A stretch of DNA of 64,000 nt from assembly GCF_000203915.1 (NCBI RefSeq), contig NC_008390.1, positions 2,294,001 to 2,358,000 of the forward strand, read 5' to 3'. Below the pieces are notes generated by a model. That model worked only from the letters and a program-made list of their open reading frames with translations, had not been told where the DNA came from and ran no database searches. The number at the start of each line of letters is the position of its first letter. Position 1 is the stretch's first letter. The DNA is from Burkholderia ambifaria AMMD (GTDB lineage: Bacteria > Pseudomonadota > Gammaproteobacteria > Burkholderiales > Burkholderiaceae). Positions 8,137 through 17,271 of the stretch are shown in pieces. Position numbers and translations under genes: made by a program.

Positions 8137-11100
8137 ATGCTGAAACTCGTCCGACTCGCGCTCGCGCGCCCCTATACGTTCATCGTCCTTGCGCTGCTGA
8201 TCCTGATCGCGGGACCGCTCGCGGCGCTGCGCACGCCGACCGACATTTTCCCCGACATCCGGATTCCGGTCATCAGCGTCGTGTGGAATTACGCGGGCCT
8301 GCAGCCTGCCGACATGGCCGGACGCATCGTCACGTACTACGAACGCACGCTCGGCACGACGGTCAACGACGTCGCGCACATCGAGTCGCAGTCGTTCCGC
8401 AGCTACGGGATCGTCAAGATCTTCTTCCAGCCGAGCGTCGACATCCGCACCGCGACCGCACAGGTCACTTCGATCTCGCAGACGGTGCTCAAGCAGATGC
8501 CGCCCGGCACCACGCCGCCGCAGATCCTCAACTACAACGCGTCGACCGTGCCCGTGCTGCAGCTGGCGCTGACGAGCGACACGCTCAACGAGCAGCAGCT
8601 CGGCGACTACGCGACCAACGTGATCCGGCCGCAGCTGCTGTCGGTCGCCGGCGTCGCGATTCCGTCGCCGTATGGCGGCAAGGTGCGCCAGGTGCAGATC
8701 GACCTCGATCCGCAAGCGCTGCAGGCGAAGGGGCTGTCCGCGCAGGACGTCGCGACCGCGCTCGCGCAGCAGAACCAGATCATCCCGGCCGGCACGCAGA
8801 AGATCGGCCGCTTCGAGTACAACATCCGCCTCAACGACAGCCCGCTCACCATCGACCAGCTCAACGCGCTGCCGATCCGGACCGTCAACGGCGCGGTGAT
8901 CTTCATGCGCGACGTCGCGCACGTGCGCGACGGCTTTCCGCCGCAAGGCAACATCGTGCGCGTCGACGGCCGCCGCGCGGTGCTGATGAGCGTACTGAAA
9001 AGCGGCTCGGCGTCGACGCTCGACATCATCGCCGGCGTGAAGGCGCAACTGCCGCGCATCGAGGCGACGCTGCCGCCGTCGCTCAGGCTCGTCGTGATGG
9101 GCGACCAGTCGGTGTTCGTCAAGGGCGCGGTGAGCGGCGTCGCGCGCGAAGGGCTGATCGCCGCCGCGCTCACGTCCGCGATGATCCTGCTGTTCCTCGG
9201 CAGTTGGCGCTCGACGCTGATCATCGCCGCGTCCATTCCGCTCGCGGTGCTGGCGGCGATCGCCGCGCTCGCCGCCGCGGGCGAGACGCTCAACGTGATG
9301 ACGCTCGGCGGGCTCGCGCTCGCGGTCGGCATTCTCGTCGACGACGCGACCGTCACGATCGAGAACGTGAACTGGCATCTCGAACAGGGCAAGGACGTGC
9401 GCAGCGCGATCCTCGACGGCGCGTCGCAGATCGTCGCGCCCGCGTTCGTGTCGCTGCTGTGCATCTGCATCGTGTTCGTGCCGATGCTGCTGCTCGACGG
9501 CGTCGCGCGCTTCCTGTTCGTGCCGATGGCCGAAGCCGTGATCTTCGCGATGATCGCGTCGTTCGTGCTGTCGCGCACGTTCGTGCCGATGATGGCGCGC
9601 TACCTGCTGCGCCCGCATGCCGCCCATCCGGCGGCCGTGCTCGCGCCGCACGGCGCGCCGTTCCCGACGCCGCGATCGCGCAATCCGCTCGTCGCGTTCC
9701 AGCAGGGTTTCGAGCGCCGCTTCGCGGCCTTGCGCACCGGCTACCGTGCCGTGCTCGGCCTCGCGCTCGCGCACCGCGCGCGCTTCGTCGTGCTGTTCCT
9801 CACGGCGGTCGCGCTGTCGTTCGCCCTGGTGCCGGGGCTCGGCCGCAACTTCTTCCCGTCGGTCGACGCGGGCGAAATCGCGCTGCACGTGCGCGCGCCG
9901 ATCGGTACGCGCATCGAGGAGACGGCCGCGCTGTTCGATCGCGTCGAGCGCACGGTGCGCGGCGTCGTGCCGCCGCGCGCGCTCGCGAGCATCGTCGACA
10001 ACATGGGGCTGCCGAACAGCGGGATCAACCTAACGTACAGCAACAGCGGCACGATCGGCCCGCAGGACGGCGACATCCTCGTGTCGCTCACCGGCGAGCA
10101 CGCGCCGACCGCCGACTACGTGAAGCAGCTGCGCACCGTGCTGCCGCGCGCGTTCCCCGGCGTCACGTTCTCGTTCCTGCCTGCCGACATCGTCAGCCAG
10201 ATCCTCAACTTCGGCGCGCCCGCGCCGATCGACGTCCAGGTGACGGGCCCCGATCTCGCGGCGAACCGCGCGTATGCGACCGAGCTGCTGCGGCGCATCC
10301 GCACGGTGCCGGGCGTCGCCGACGCGCGCGTGCAGCAGGCGTCGACCTATCCGCAGTTCACGGTGTCGGTCGACCGCGCGCTCGCCGCGCAGCTCGGCAT
10401 CACCGAGCAGGACGTCACCAATGCCGTCGTCGCGAGCCTGTCCGGCACGAGCCAGGTATCGCCGACCTACTGGCTCGATCCGCACAACGGCGTGTCCTAC
10501 CCGATCGTCGCGCAGACACCCCAATACCGGATGACGTCGCTGTCGGACCTGCGCGCGCTGCCCGTCACGGGCCGCTCGGGCGCGCCGCAATTGCTCGGCG
10601 GTCTCGCGACGATCGTACGCAGCCAGACCGACGCGGTCGTGTCGCACTACGACATCGCGCCGCTGGACGACATCTTCGCGACGACCCAGGACCGCGATCT
10701 CGGCGCGGTCAGCGCCGACATCGCGCGCGTGCTCCACGCAAGCGCGGCCGACCTGCCGAAAGGGTCGCGCGTGACCGTGCGCGGCCAGGTGCAGACGATG
10801 AGCAGCGCGTTCGGCGGGCTGCTCGCGGGCCTCGCCGGCGCGGTGCTGCTGATCTATCTGCTGATCGTCGTGAACTTCCATTCGTGGCGCGACGCGTTCG
10901 TGATCGTGAGCGCGCTGCCCGCGGCGCTCGCCGGCATCGTGTGGATGCTGTTCGTCACGCGCACGCCGCTGTCGGTGCCGGCGCTGACGGGCGCGATCCT
11001 GTGCATGGGCGTCGCGACCGCGAACAGCATCCTGGTCGTCACGTTCGCGCGCGAGCGGCTCGCGCATACGGCCGACGCGACCGTCGCCGCGCTCGAGGCC

Positions 11101-11355
11101 GGCTTCACGCGCTTCAGGCCGGTGATGATGACCGCGCTCGCGATGATCATCGGCATGGCGCCGATGGCACTCGGCCTCGGCGACGGCGGCGAACAGAACG
11201 CGCCGCTCGGCCGCGCGGTGATCGGCGGCCTGCTCTGCGCGACCGTCGCGACGCTCGTGTTCGTGCCCGTCGTGTTCAGCCTCGTCCATCGGCGCGACCG
11301 CGCGCCCCACTCCGAATCCCCGTCCCTCACTCCGGGAGAACAGCATGTCCACTGA
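8137..11355 (+). CDS. RND efflux pump inner-membrane transporter (AcrB-like)
   Basis: 1072 residues with the usual RND layout: an N-terminal helix, a large periplasmic loop, a helix bundle, a second periplasmic loop and a second bundle. The fourth-helix motif GILVDDATVTIEN carries the two proton-relay Asp residues (402, 403), and R/T residues of the last helices (RFRPVMMTALAMIIG) are present. The tenth-helix Lys of AcrB is replaced: the segment reads ATAN, with Ala962 at that position. It should form a trimeric drug/proton antiporter with the next two genes. The substrate is unknown; the sequence fits the hydrophobe/amphiphile branch better than heavy-metal pumps. It overlaps the adaptor gene by 11 nt. 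Confidence 0.93.
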   Translation: MLKLVRLALARPYTFIVLALLILIAGPLAALRTPTDIFPDIRIPVISVVWNYAGLQPADMAGRIVTYYERTLGTTVNDVAHIESQSFRSYGIVKIFFQPSVDIRTATAQVTSISQTVLKQMPPGTTPPQILNYNASTVPVLQLALTSDTLNEQQLGDYATNVIRPQLLSVAGVAIPSPYGGKVRQVQIDLDPQALQAKGLSAQDVATALAQQNQIIPAGTQKIGRFEYNIRLNDSPLTIDQLNALPIRTVNGAVIFMRDVAHVRDGFPPQGNIVRVDGRRAVLMSVLKSGSASTLDIIAGVKAQLPRIEATLPPSLRLVVMGDQSVFVKGAVSGVAREGLIAAALTSAMILLFLGSWRSTLIIAASIPLAVLAAIAALAAAGETLNVMTLGGLALAVGILVDDATVTIENVNWHLEQGKDVRSAILDGASQIVAPAFVSLLCICIVFVPMLLLDGVARFLFVPMAEAVIFAMIASFVLSRTFVPMMARYLLRPHAAHPAAVLAPHGAPFPTPRSRNPLVAFQQGFERRFAALRTGYRAVLGLALAHRARFVVLFLTAVALSFALVPGLGRNFFPSVDAGEIALHVRAPIGTRIEETAALFDRVERTVRGVVPPRALASIVDNMGLPNSGINLTYSNSGTIGPQDGDILVSLTGEHAPTADYVKQLRTVLPRAFPGVTFSFLPADIVSQILNFGAPAPIDVQVTGPDLAANRAYATELLRRIRTVPGVADARVQQASTYPQFTVSVDRALAAQLGITEQDVTNAVVASLSGTSQVSPTYWLDPHNGVSYPIVAQTPQYRMTSLSDLRALPVTGRSGAPQLLGGLATIVRSQTDAVVSHYDIAPLDDIFATTQDRDLGAVSADIARVLHASAADLPKGSRVTVRGQVQTMSSAFGGLLAGLAGAVLLIYLLIVVNFHSWRDAFVIVSALPAALAGIVWMLFVTRTPLSVPALTGAILCMGVATANSILVVTFARERLAHTADATVAALEAGFTRFRPVMMTALAMIIGMAPMALGLGDGGEQNAPLGRAVIGGLLCATVATLVFVPVVFSLVHRRDRAPHSESPSLTPGEQHVH

Positions 11356-12520
11356 ATTCGACGTCCGTCCCCCCGCCACGCCGCGTTACCTGAAACCGCT
11401 CGCGATCGCCGGCGTGATCGCGGCACTCGCCGCCGCCGCGGCCGGCGTCGTCGAACGCGCGCACGATGCGCGTGAAGTCGCCGCGTGGACCGCCAGCCAG
11501 GCGATCCCGACCGTCGCGACGGTCGCGCCGCAGCCGGCCGCGGCCGATGCGCTGGTGCTGCCAGGCCGCCTCGACGCGTATGTCGACGCGCCGATCTACG
11601 CGCGCGTGCCCGGCTACCTGCATGCGTGGTACGTCGACATCGGCGCGCACGTGAAGGCCGGCCAGTTGCTCGCGTCGATCGACACGCCCGACCTCGACCA
11701 GCAGCTGCAGCAGGCGCGCGCCGACCTGCAAAGCGCGACGGCGAACGAACGGCTCGCGGCCGTCACCGCCGCGCGCTGGTCCGAGATGCTCGCGCAGGAT
11801 TCGGTGTCGCGGCAGGAAGCCGACGAGAAGCGCAGCGATCTCGATGCGAAACGCGCGGCCGTGGCCGCCAGCACCGCGAACGTGCGTCGGCTCGAGGCGC
11901 TCGAATCGTTCAAGCGCCTCACCGCACCGTTCGACGGCGTCGTGACCGCGCGCAAGACCGATGTCGGCGCGCTGATCGACGCGGGCAGCGGCAACGGCGC
12001 CGAACTCTTCACCGTCTCGGATGCACGGCGGCTGCGGCTCTACGTCCATATTCCGCAGGACGACGCGGGCGCGATCCGTGCGGGCATGCATGTCGCGCTG
12101 ACCGTGCCCGAGCGTCCCGGCATGACGTTCGATGCGACGCTCGCCGATTCCGCCCAGGCGATCGATCCGGCTTCCGGCACGCTGCTCGCGCAGTTCTCGA
12201 TCGCGAACCCGGCAGGCACGCTGTTCCCGGGCGAATACGCGCAGGTGCGGATCGCGGTGGCCAACGCCGCGCACGCGCTGACGATTCCGGCGAGCACACT
12301 GATCTTCCGCCACGACGGGTTGCAGGTCGCCGTGCTCGACGCGACCGGGCATGCGCGCTTGCGCCACGTGTCGATCGCGACCGATCTCGGCACGCGCGTC
12401 GAGATCGCGTCGGGGCTCGCGGCGAGCGACCGCGTGATCGACAATCCGCCCGATTCGCTCGCGGACGGCGACCCGGTGCGCATCGCCGGCACCGCGACGA
12501 AGGAGCCTGCGCATGGCTGA
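11345..12520 (+). CDS. RND efflux periplasmic adaptor (MFP) subunit
   Basis: 391 residues with one N-terminal membrane helix (about residues 20-38), then a lipoyl-like half (PGYLHAWYVDIGAHVKAGQLLASIDTPDL), a coiled-coil hairpin (about 105-175) and the second lipoyl half (LTAPFDGVVTARKTDVGALI), followed by beta-barrel regions. This is the HlyD/MFP fold linking the RND protein to the outer-membrane channel. The start overlaps the RND gene by 11 nt and is preceded by GGGAGAA. The order RND-MFP-OMF differs from the more usual MFP-RND-OMF. Confidence 0.92.
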   Translation: MSTEFDVRPPATPRYLKPLAIAGVIAALAAAAAGVVERAHDAREVAAWTASQAIPTVATVAPQPAAADALVLPGRLDAYVDAPIYARVPGYLHAWYVDIGAHVKAGQLLASIDTPDLDQQLQQARADLQSATANERLAAVTAARWSEMLAQDSVSRQEADEKRSDLDAKRAAVAASTANVRRLEALESFKRLTAPFDGVVTARKTDVGALIDAGSGNGAELFTVSDARRLRLYVHIPQDDAGAIRAGMHVALTVPERPGMTFDATLADSAQAIDPASGTLLAQFSIANPAGTLFPGEYAQVRIAVANAAHALTIPASTLIFRHDGLQVAVLDATGHARLRHVSIATDLGTRVEIASGLAASDRVIDNPPDSLADGDPVRIAGTATKEPAHG

Positions 12521-13928
12521 CCGTACGCTCGCTGCATGGCTCGGCAGCGTCGCGCTGCTCGCCGGCTGTTCGTTCGCGCCGACGTATCACGCGCCGGCCG
12601 TGCCGGTGCCGGCCGCGTTTCGCGAAACCGGCCCGTGGGTCGATGCCGCCCCGGCCGATCGCCTGCCGCGCGACGGCTGGTGGCGCGTGTACGGCGACGC
12701 GACACTCGACCGGCTCGAGCCGCTCGTCGCACGCGCGAATCCGGACCTCGCCGCCGCCGTCGCACGGCACGACGAAGCGGCCGCATTGTTCGACGAGGCG
12801 CACGCCGCGTTGCTGCCGACCATCGGCATCGGCGCCGAGACCGACCGCGACCGGCAGTCCGCGCGCCGGCCGCTGCGCGGCAGCGGACAGCCCGACGTCT
12901 ACGAATCGAACACGCTCGACGCCGGCCTCGGTTACGACATCGATCTGTGGGGCAAGGTCCGCAACACGGTCGCTGCCGGCCGCGACAACGCGCAAGCCGC
13001 GGCCGATGATCTCGCATCCGTGCGGCTCAGCCTGCAGGCCCGCGTCGCCAGCACCTACTTCGACCTCGCGGGACTCGATCGCGAAGCGGACTCGCTCGCG
13101 CAGACGATCGATGCGTATCGCCGTGCGTGGCAACTGACGGTCAGCCGCCATCGCGGCGGCCTCGCATCGGGGCTCGACGTGTCGCGCGCGCAAACGCAGC
13201 TCGCGCTCGCGCAGGCGCGCGCATCCGACATCGCCGCGCGCCGTGCGCTCGACGAGCATGCGATCGCCGTGCTCGTCGGCGTATCCGCGTCGACGTTCTC
13301 GCTGCCGGCCGCCGCCGCGCTGCCCGCCGTGCCGTCGATTCCGACCGGGCTCGCGTCGACGCTGCTCGAACGCCGTCCGGACATCGCCGCCGCCGAACGC
13401 CGCGTCGCGGCCGCGAACGCACGGATCGGCGTCGCGCGCGCCGCGTACTTCCCTGACCTGTCGCTCGGCCTCGACGCGGGCTTCCAGAGCGACACGTTCT
13501 CGCCGTGGCTCGCCGCACCGAACGAAATCTGGTCGATCGGGCCGCGCCTCGCGACGACACTGTTCGACGGCGGCCTGCGTGCGGCGGGTGTACGCCACGC
13601 GCGCGCGCAGTTCGCCGAACAGGGCGCACGTTACCGAAGCGTCGTACTGGCGGCGTTCCGCGAAGTCGAGGACGATCTCGCGCTGCTGCACCGGCTCGGA
13701 GACGAATCGGCCCAGGACGACGCGGCGCTCGTCGCGGCGCAGCAGTCGCTTGCGCTTGCAATGTCGCGCTATCGCGACGGCGCCGTCAGCTATCTCGACG
13801 TGGTCACCGCGCAGACCACCGAGCTCGATACGCAGATCGCGTCGCTCGACGTCGATGCCCGACGCCTGCAGGCGTCCGTCGCGCTCGTACGCGCGCTCGG
13901 CGGCGGCTGGCGCGACGCGCGTTCATGA
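12513..13928 (+). CDS. RND efflux outer-membrane channel lipoprotein (NodT family)
   Basis: 471 residues with a lipobox LLAGC (Cys19), so the mature protein is probably lipid-anchored. Two outer-membrane efflux repeats of the TolC/NodT type follow: the first includes NTLDAGLGYDIDLWGKVRN, the second GLASTLLERRPDIAAAERRVAAANARIGVARAAYFP. It forms the exit duct of the tripartite pump and overlaps the adaptor gene by 8 nt, showing translational coupling. A TGAA-N6-TTCA motif straddles its stop codon. Confidence 0.93.
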   Translation: MADRTLAAWLGSVALLAGCSFAPTYHAPAVPVPAAFRETGPWVDAAPADRLPRDGWWRVYGDATLDRLEPLVARANPDLAAAVARHDEAAALFDEAHAALLPTIGIGAETDRDRQSARRPLRGSGQPDVYESNTLDAGLGYDIDLWGKVRNTVAAGRDNAQAAADDLASVRLSLQARVASTYFDLAGLDREADSLAQTIDAYRRAWQLTVSRHRGGLASGLDVSRAQTQLALAQARASDIAARRALDEHAIAVLVGVSASTFSLPAAAALPAVPSIPTGLASTLLERRPDIAAAERRVAAANARIGVARAAYFPDLSLGLDAGFQSDTFSPWLAAPNEIWSIGPRLATTLFDGGLRAAGVRHARAQFAEQGARYRSVVLAAFREVEDDLALLHRLGDESAQDDAALVAAQQSLALAMSRYRDGAVSYLDVVTAQTTELDTQIASLDVDARRLQASVALVRALGGGWRDARS

Positions 13929-13939
13929 ACGTTTCTTCA
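13926..13939. promoter_or_regulatory. Possible extra TGAA-N6-TTCA site
   Basis: TGAACGTTTCTTCA overlaps the stop codon of the outer-membrane channel gene and lies 100 bp before the small DUF4148-type gene. It shares only the outer TGAA/TTCA boxes with the sites at 17223 and 17258, so chance is possible. Confidence 0.25.
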
Positions 13940-14038
13940 TCGGCGCGCCCGGTGCTCGACGCAGCGCGCCCGATAACGTGTGACCTGCCGGCTACGCATT
14001 CGCGGCGCCGGTCTCCGCCCTTCGCAAAGGATCACGCC

Positions 14039-14296
14039 ATGAAGACACTGCTGTTCGCCACCCTGCTCTGCGCCCTCTGTGTCGCGCTGCCCGGCCGTGC
14101 CGCCGCATCGCAATCCGCTGCCGCGACCGCGCCGCAGACGCTTGCATCGACTGCCCCCGCGCGGGCGTCATCGCGCGATGCGTGGCATGCGCCGCCGGTG
14201 ACGCCGCTCACGCGCGCCCAGGTCTATCGCGAGCTCGTTCGCGCCCAACGCGATGGCCAGCTCGCGCAGCTCAACCGCGAGCTTTATTCCCACTGA
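14039..14296 (+). CDS. Small exported DUF4148-type protein
   Basis: 85 residues. The signal peptide MKTLLFATLLCALCVALPGRAA is followed by an Ala/Ser/Thr-rich linker and a short helix LTRAQVYRELVRAQRDGQL, the recognisable core of DUF4148 proteins of Burkholderia and relatives. The start follows AAAGGATCAC. It is 110 nt after the efflux operon on the same strand and may be its last member. The function of this family is unknown. A second member lies at 17353. Confidence 0.75.
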   Translation: MKTLLFATLLCALCVALPGRAAASQSAAATAPQTLASTAPARASSRDAWHAPPVTPLTRAQVYRELVRAQRDGQLAQLNRELYSH

Positions 14297-14374
14297 TTGC
14301 GCCGCAACGGCGACGCCGCGCGCCATGCCGCCGGCGTCCGTTCGCCGTTCTCAAGCCCGACCGATACCGCGTCG

Positions 14375-15040
14375 TCAACCGCCGGCATCGAACCTGAATC
14401 CGAATCGCGCAACCGTCTCGATGCGCGCGGAAAACGCGTGCGCGACGAGCTTGCGCCGCAGCCGCACGACCAGCGCATTGACGGTTTCCGGTTCGATGTC
14501 GGCTTCGCCCCATGCGTAACGCAGCACGGCATCGCGCCCGACCGGCCGCCCGGCTTCGCGCAGCAGGCATTCGACGACACGGAATTCGCGTGCGCTGAGT
14601 GCGAGCCTGCGGCCGCGCTCCTCGAGCGCGCGCGTGGCCGCATCAAGCCGCACCGACTCGCGCAACGCGATGACGCCCGCGCGACGCCACAGCGCGCGCA
14701 GGCGTTCGTGCAGTTCCACGAACGAACACGGCTGGGAAAGACACACGTCGCAGCCGGCTTGCAGCATCCGCGCACGCCGTGCGGGCGTCGCACCGACGAC
14801 GAGTACTGCGATCGTCGCGCCGCCGGCCGACGCGGCAAGCCGCGGCAACATGTCGAGCAGCACGGCCCCGGCAGCCGCATCGGGTTCGACCAGCACGATC
14901 GCGTCGAAGCGGTCCTGCGTCGCCGCGAAGCAGCCGTCGCGCCACTCGTCGACACGCTCCACGCCATGCGTGCTTTCGCGGAACGCCTTGTCGAGCCGCG
15001 CCGCCTCCGGCGTCGGCGGGGAAATCAGCAGGATGCGCAT
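14375..15040 (-). CDS. OmpR-type regulator with degenerate receiver domain
   Basis: 221 residues: an N-terminal receiver-like domain (1-115) and a C-terminal winged helix (about 125-219) with a normal OmpR layout (LSAREFRVVECLLREAGRPV, VNALVVRLRRKL, ETVARFGFRF). The receiver has lost every key residue: the acidic pocket is Ser7-Pro8-Pro9 instead of Glu-Asp-Asp, the phospho-acceptor position is Val51/Glu52, and the conserved Lys before Pro is Gln103. It is therefore unlikely to be switched by phosphorylation. It is the third gene of an operon with a complete kinase and regulator, 19 nt after the kinase. The start gives a direct MRILLI receiver beginning. Confidence 0.85.
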   Translation of the reverse strand: MRILLISPPTPEAARLDKAFRESTHGVERVDEWRDGCFAATQDRFDAIVLVEPDAAAGAVLLDMLPRLAASAGGATIAVLVVGATPARRARMLQAGCDVCLSQPCSFVELHERLRALWRRAGVIALRESVRLDAATRALEERGRRLALSAREFRVVECLLREAGRPVGRDAVLRYAWGEADIEPETVNALVVRLRRKLVAHAFSARIETVARFGFRFDAGG

Positions 15041-15059
15041 CGACCGTTTTCCCGCGCGC

Positions 15060-16466
15060 TCATCCGAGCGAGCGCGGCCAGCATTCGACCGTGATCGCCG
15101 CACCGGCCGGCTGCGCATCGCCGATCCGCAGCGCGAAGCCGTGCACGTGCATCACCGCCGACACGATGCTCAGCCCGAGTCCCGAACCGTTCACGTGACG
15201 CGTGCGCTCGCCGCGATAGAAGCGCTCGAGCACCGCGTCGCGCTCACCCGGCGCGATCCCGGGCCCGGTGTCCTCGAACCGCACGAGCGGGCCGTTCGGC
15301 GTCGCGTGAAGCGCGACGCGCACGCGACCGCCGAGCGGCGTGAACTTGATCGCGTTGTCCGCGAGATTGCTGAACGCCTCGAACAGCAACGCGCGGTCGC
15401 CATGAATGCCGTCGACCGGCATCGCGTCGAGCCCGAATGCGACACCTCCCGCTTCGGCGAGCGGCTCGTACAGCTCGCACACGTCGCGCAGCAATGCCGC
15501 GACGTCCACCGCGGCGAACCCGCCGCGCCGGCTCAGCGTCCCGATCTCGGAGATGCGCAGCATCGCGCGAAAGCGCTCGAGCAGCCGGTCGGTTTCATCG
15601 CGCGCCGACGCCAGCAGTTGCGCCGACGCCGGATCGTGCGCGCAATGCGGCTGTTCGGCGAGCCGCGCCAGCATCGTATGCACGCGTGCGAGCGGCGTGC
15701 GCAGATCGTGCGCGATGCCGTCGCAGGTGTGACGCACCTCGCCCATCAGCCGCTCGACTTCGTCGAGCATGTGGTTCACGAGATGCGCGAGCAGGTCGAG
15801 CTCGTCGTAGCGGCCCACCGGCAACCGCTTGCCGAGATCGCCCTCGGCGATCTGTCGCGTGACGCGCCGGATCGCGGCGACGCGGCGGATCTGCCGCATG
15901 CCGAGCATGCTGCCGCCCGCGATGCCCGCGATCAGGATCAGTACACCGCCGATCACGAGTCCGCGGATCGCGACTTCGCGAATCTGGATGAAATGCGACA
16001 GGTCGCGCGCGACCACCAGCGTCATCCCGTCGTCGCGGTGCACGGCCATCGCGCGCGTGATCGGCGCGGGCTGGCCGTCGAGCGGCACGAGCGTACGGTC
16101 GAGCGTGCGTCCGCGGCGATCCGTGCGCAGCACGGGCGGCGTCGCGATGTCGCCGGCCACGCGGCGCCCGCTCGCGTCGAACAGTCCGTAGAAGTTCGTA
16201 TGCATGTGCTCGTGCTCGAGCCGCCGGTGAATCGCAAGCGGCAGCTCGGCGTCGGGGATCGAATCGAAGTAGATCAGTTGCCACGCGAGCACCTCGTCGG
16301 TGTCGCGCGCCATCGTGTGCGTCGCGGCGACGTTGATCACGCCCGCGAGCAGCAGCAGCGAAACGGAGAAGATCGCCGCGTATGCGCACAGCCAGCGAAA
16401 CGTCGTCGTATGCCAGCGACGCGTGAAGTTCGCCGCACGGTCCGCATCCATCCGTGCCTCCGTCAT
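15060..16466 (-). CDS. Two-component sensor histidine kinase (HAMP, membrane-bound)
   Basis: 468 residues. Membrane helices at about 25-48 and 167-187 flank a roughly 118-residue periplasmic sensor region, followed by HAMP (about 190-243). The H-box is IAHDLRTPLAR with His253, the N-box NLADNAIKFTP, G1 DTGPGIA and G2 GSGLGLSIV, all intact. The start overlaps the response-regulator stop (ATGA, 16463-16466), so the pair is translationally coupled. The signal is unknown. Being convergent with an efflux operon suggests envelope stress or a pump substrate. Confidence 0.93.
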   Translation of the reverse strand: MTEARMDADRAANFTRRWHTTTFRWLCAYAAIFSVSLLLLAGVINVAATHTMARDTDEVLAWQLIYFDSIPDAELPLAIHRRLEHEHMHTNFYGLFDASGRRVAGDIATPPVLRTDRRGRTLDRTLVPLDGQPAPITRAMAVHRDDGMTLVVARDLSHFIQIREVAIRGLVIGGVLILIAGIAGGSMLGMRQIRRVAAIRRVTRQIAEGDLGKRLPVGRYDELDLLAHLVNHMLDEVERLMGEVRHTCDGIAHDLRTPLARVHTMLARLAEQPHCAHDPASAQLLASARDETDRLLERFRAMLRISEIGTLSRRGGFAAVDVAALLRDVCELYEPLAEAGGVAFGLDAMPVDGIHGDRALLFEAFSNLADNAIKFTPLGGRVRVALHATPNGPLVRFEDTGPGIAPGERDAVLERFYRGERTRHVNGSGLGLSIVSAVMHVHGFALRIGDAQPAGAAITVECWPRSLG

Positions 16467-17137
16467 CGGAGCATGTAGCCCGAGCCGCGCACGGTCTGGA
16501 TCATCGGCACGGCGCCCGGCGGGTCGATCTTCTTGCGCAGCCGCCCCATGTGGACATCGATCAGGTTGGTGCCCGGGTCGAAGTGATAGCCCCACACGGC
16601 CTCGAACAGCATCGTGCGCGTGATCGTCTGCCCCGCGTTGCGCATCATGAATTCGAGGACGCGAAACTCGGTGGGCAGCAACGGAATCTCGTCGACGCCG
16701 CGGCGCGCACAGCGCGAAATGAGGTCGAGTTCGAGCGGGCCGACCGTCAACAGCGTCTGCTGCGGCACGCCCGAGGCCTGCCGGCGGCGCAACAGCACCT
16801 CGATGCGCGCGCTCAGTTCGCCGGAATCGAACGGCTTGGTCAGGTAGTCGTCGCCGCCCGCACGCAGCCCGCGGATGCGCTCGTCGACGTCGCCGAGCGC
16901 GCTCAGCATCAGCACCGGCGTGTCGATGCCGACCGTGCGCATCGCGGTCAGGATCGCGAGCCCGTCAGCGCCGGGCAGCATCCGGTCGAGCGTGATCGCA
17001 TCGTAGGACGCGCTCATCGCGCGCATCATTCCTTCGCGGCCGTTGTCGATCCAGTCGACCTCGAATCCGCGCGCGGTCAGTTCGCCAACGATCTCGTTCG
17101 CGGTCACCGCATCGTCTTCGACCGTCAGTACTCGCAT
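16463..17137 (-). CDS. OmpR/PhoB-family response regulator
   Basis: 224 residues with a complete receiver: acidic pocket in VEDD (residues 6-9), phospho-acceptor Asp51 in AITLDRMLPGADG and Lys101 in DYLTKPF. The C-terminal winged helix ends in TVRGSGYMLR. It is the first gene of the three-gene signalling operon and overlaps the kinase gene by 4 nt. The start at MRVLTVEDD follows the normal family beginning. Two TGAA-N6-TTCA sites lie 86-134 bp upstream and may serve autoregulation. Confidence 0.95.
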   Translation of the reverse strand: MRVLTVEDDAVTANEIVGELTARGFEVDWIDNGREGMMRAMSASYDAITLDRMLPGADGLAILTAMRTVGIDTPVLMLSALGDVDERIRGLRAGGDDYLTKPFDSGELSARIEVLLRRRQASGVPQQTLLTVGPLELDLISRCARRGVDEIPLLPTEFRVLEFMMRNAGQTITRTMLFEAVWGYHFDPGTNLIDVHMGRLRKKIDPPGAVPMIQTVRGSGYMLR

Positions 17138-17188
17138 GTCCGTCCTCGCAATGGCTGTCACGACGCGCGTATCGATGCGCACGCAACT

Positions 17189-17194
17189 ATCTTA
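17189..17194 (-). promoter_or_regulatory. Candidate -10 box of the signalling operon
   Basis: On the minus strand TAAGAT is 52 bp before the response-regulator start. There is no good -35 box, but a TGAA-N6-TTCA site (17223-17236) lies just upstream, where an activator would sit. Confidence 0.35.
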
Positions 17195-17222
17195 GCGATG
17201 TCGATCGCCGTCCGGCGTTAGA

Positions 17223-17236
17223 TGAAAATAGCTTCA
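17223..17236. promoter_or_regulatory. Candidate regulator site, proximal copy
   Basis: TGAAAATAGCTTCA, an imperfect inverted repeat with TGAA/TTCA outer boxes. It matches the distal copy at 17258-17271 in 10 of 14 positions and starts 35 bp from it. Confidence 0.45.
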
Positions 17237-17257
17237 TTCGGCATCGGCGCATGCGGG

Positions 17258-17271
17258 TGAAACATGTTTCA
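17258..17271. promoter_or_regulatory. Candidate regulator site, perfect palindrome
   Basis: TGAAACATGTTTCA is a perfect 14-bp palindrome in the divergent region between the response-regulator gene and the DUF4148-type gene. With the bases that follow, it gives the 15-bp block also found upstream of the efflux operon. Confidence 0.5.

Noticed and set aside
8014..9888. Long minus-strand frames opposite the RND gene and similar frames elsewhere
   Set aside because: They are Arg/His/Asp-rich shadows caused by high GC in the third codon position and have no domain.
8137..13928. Heavy-metal (CusCBA-type) efflux system
   Set aside because: The transporter lacks the Met-rich metal relay and matches the hydrophobe/amphiphile-type sequences better.
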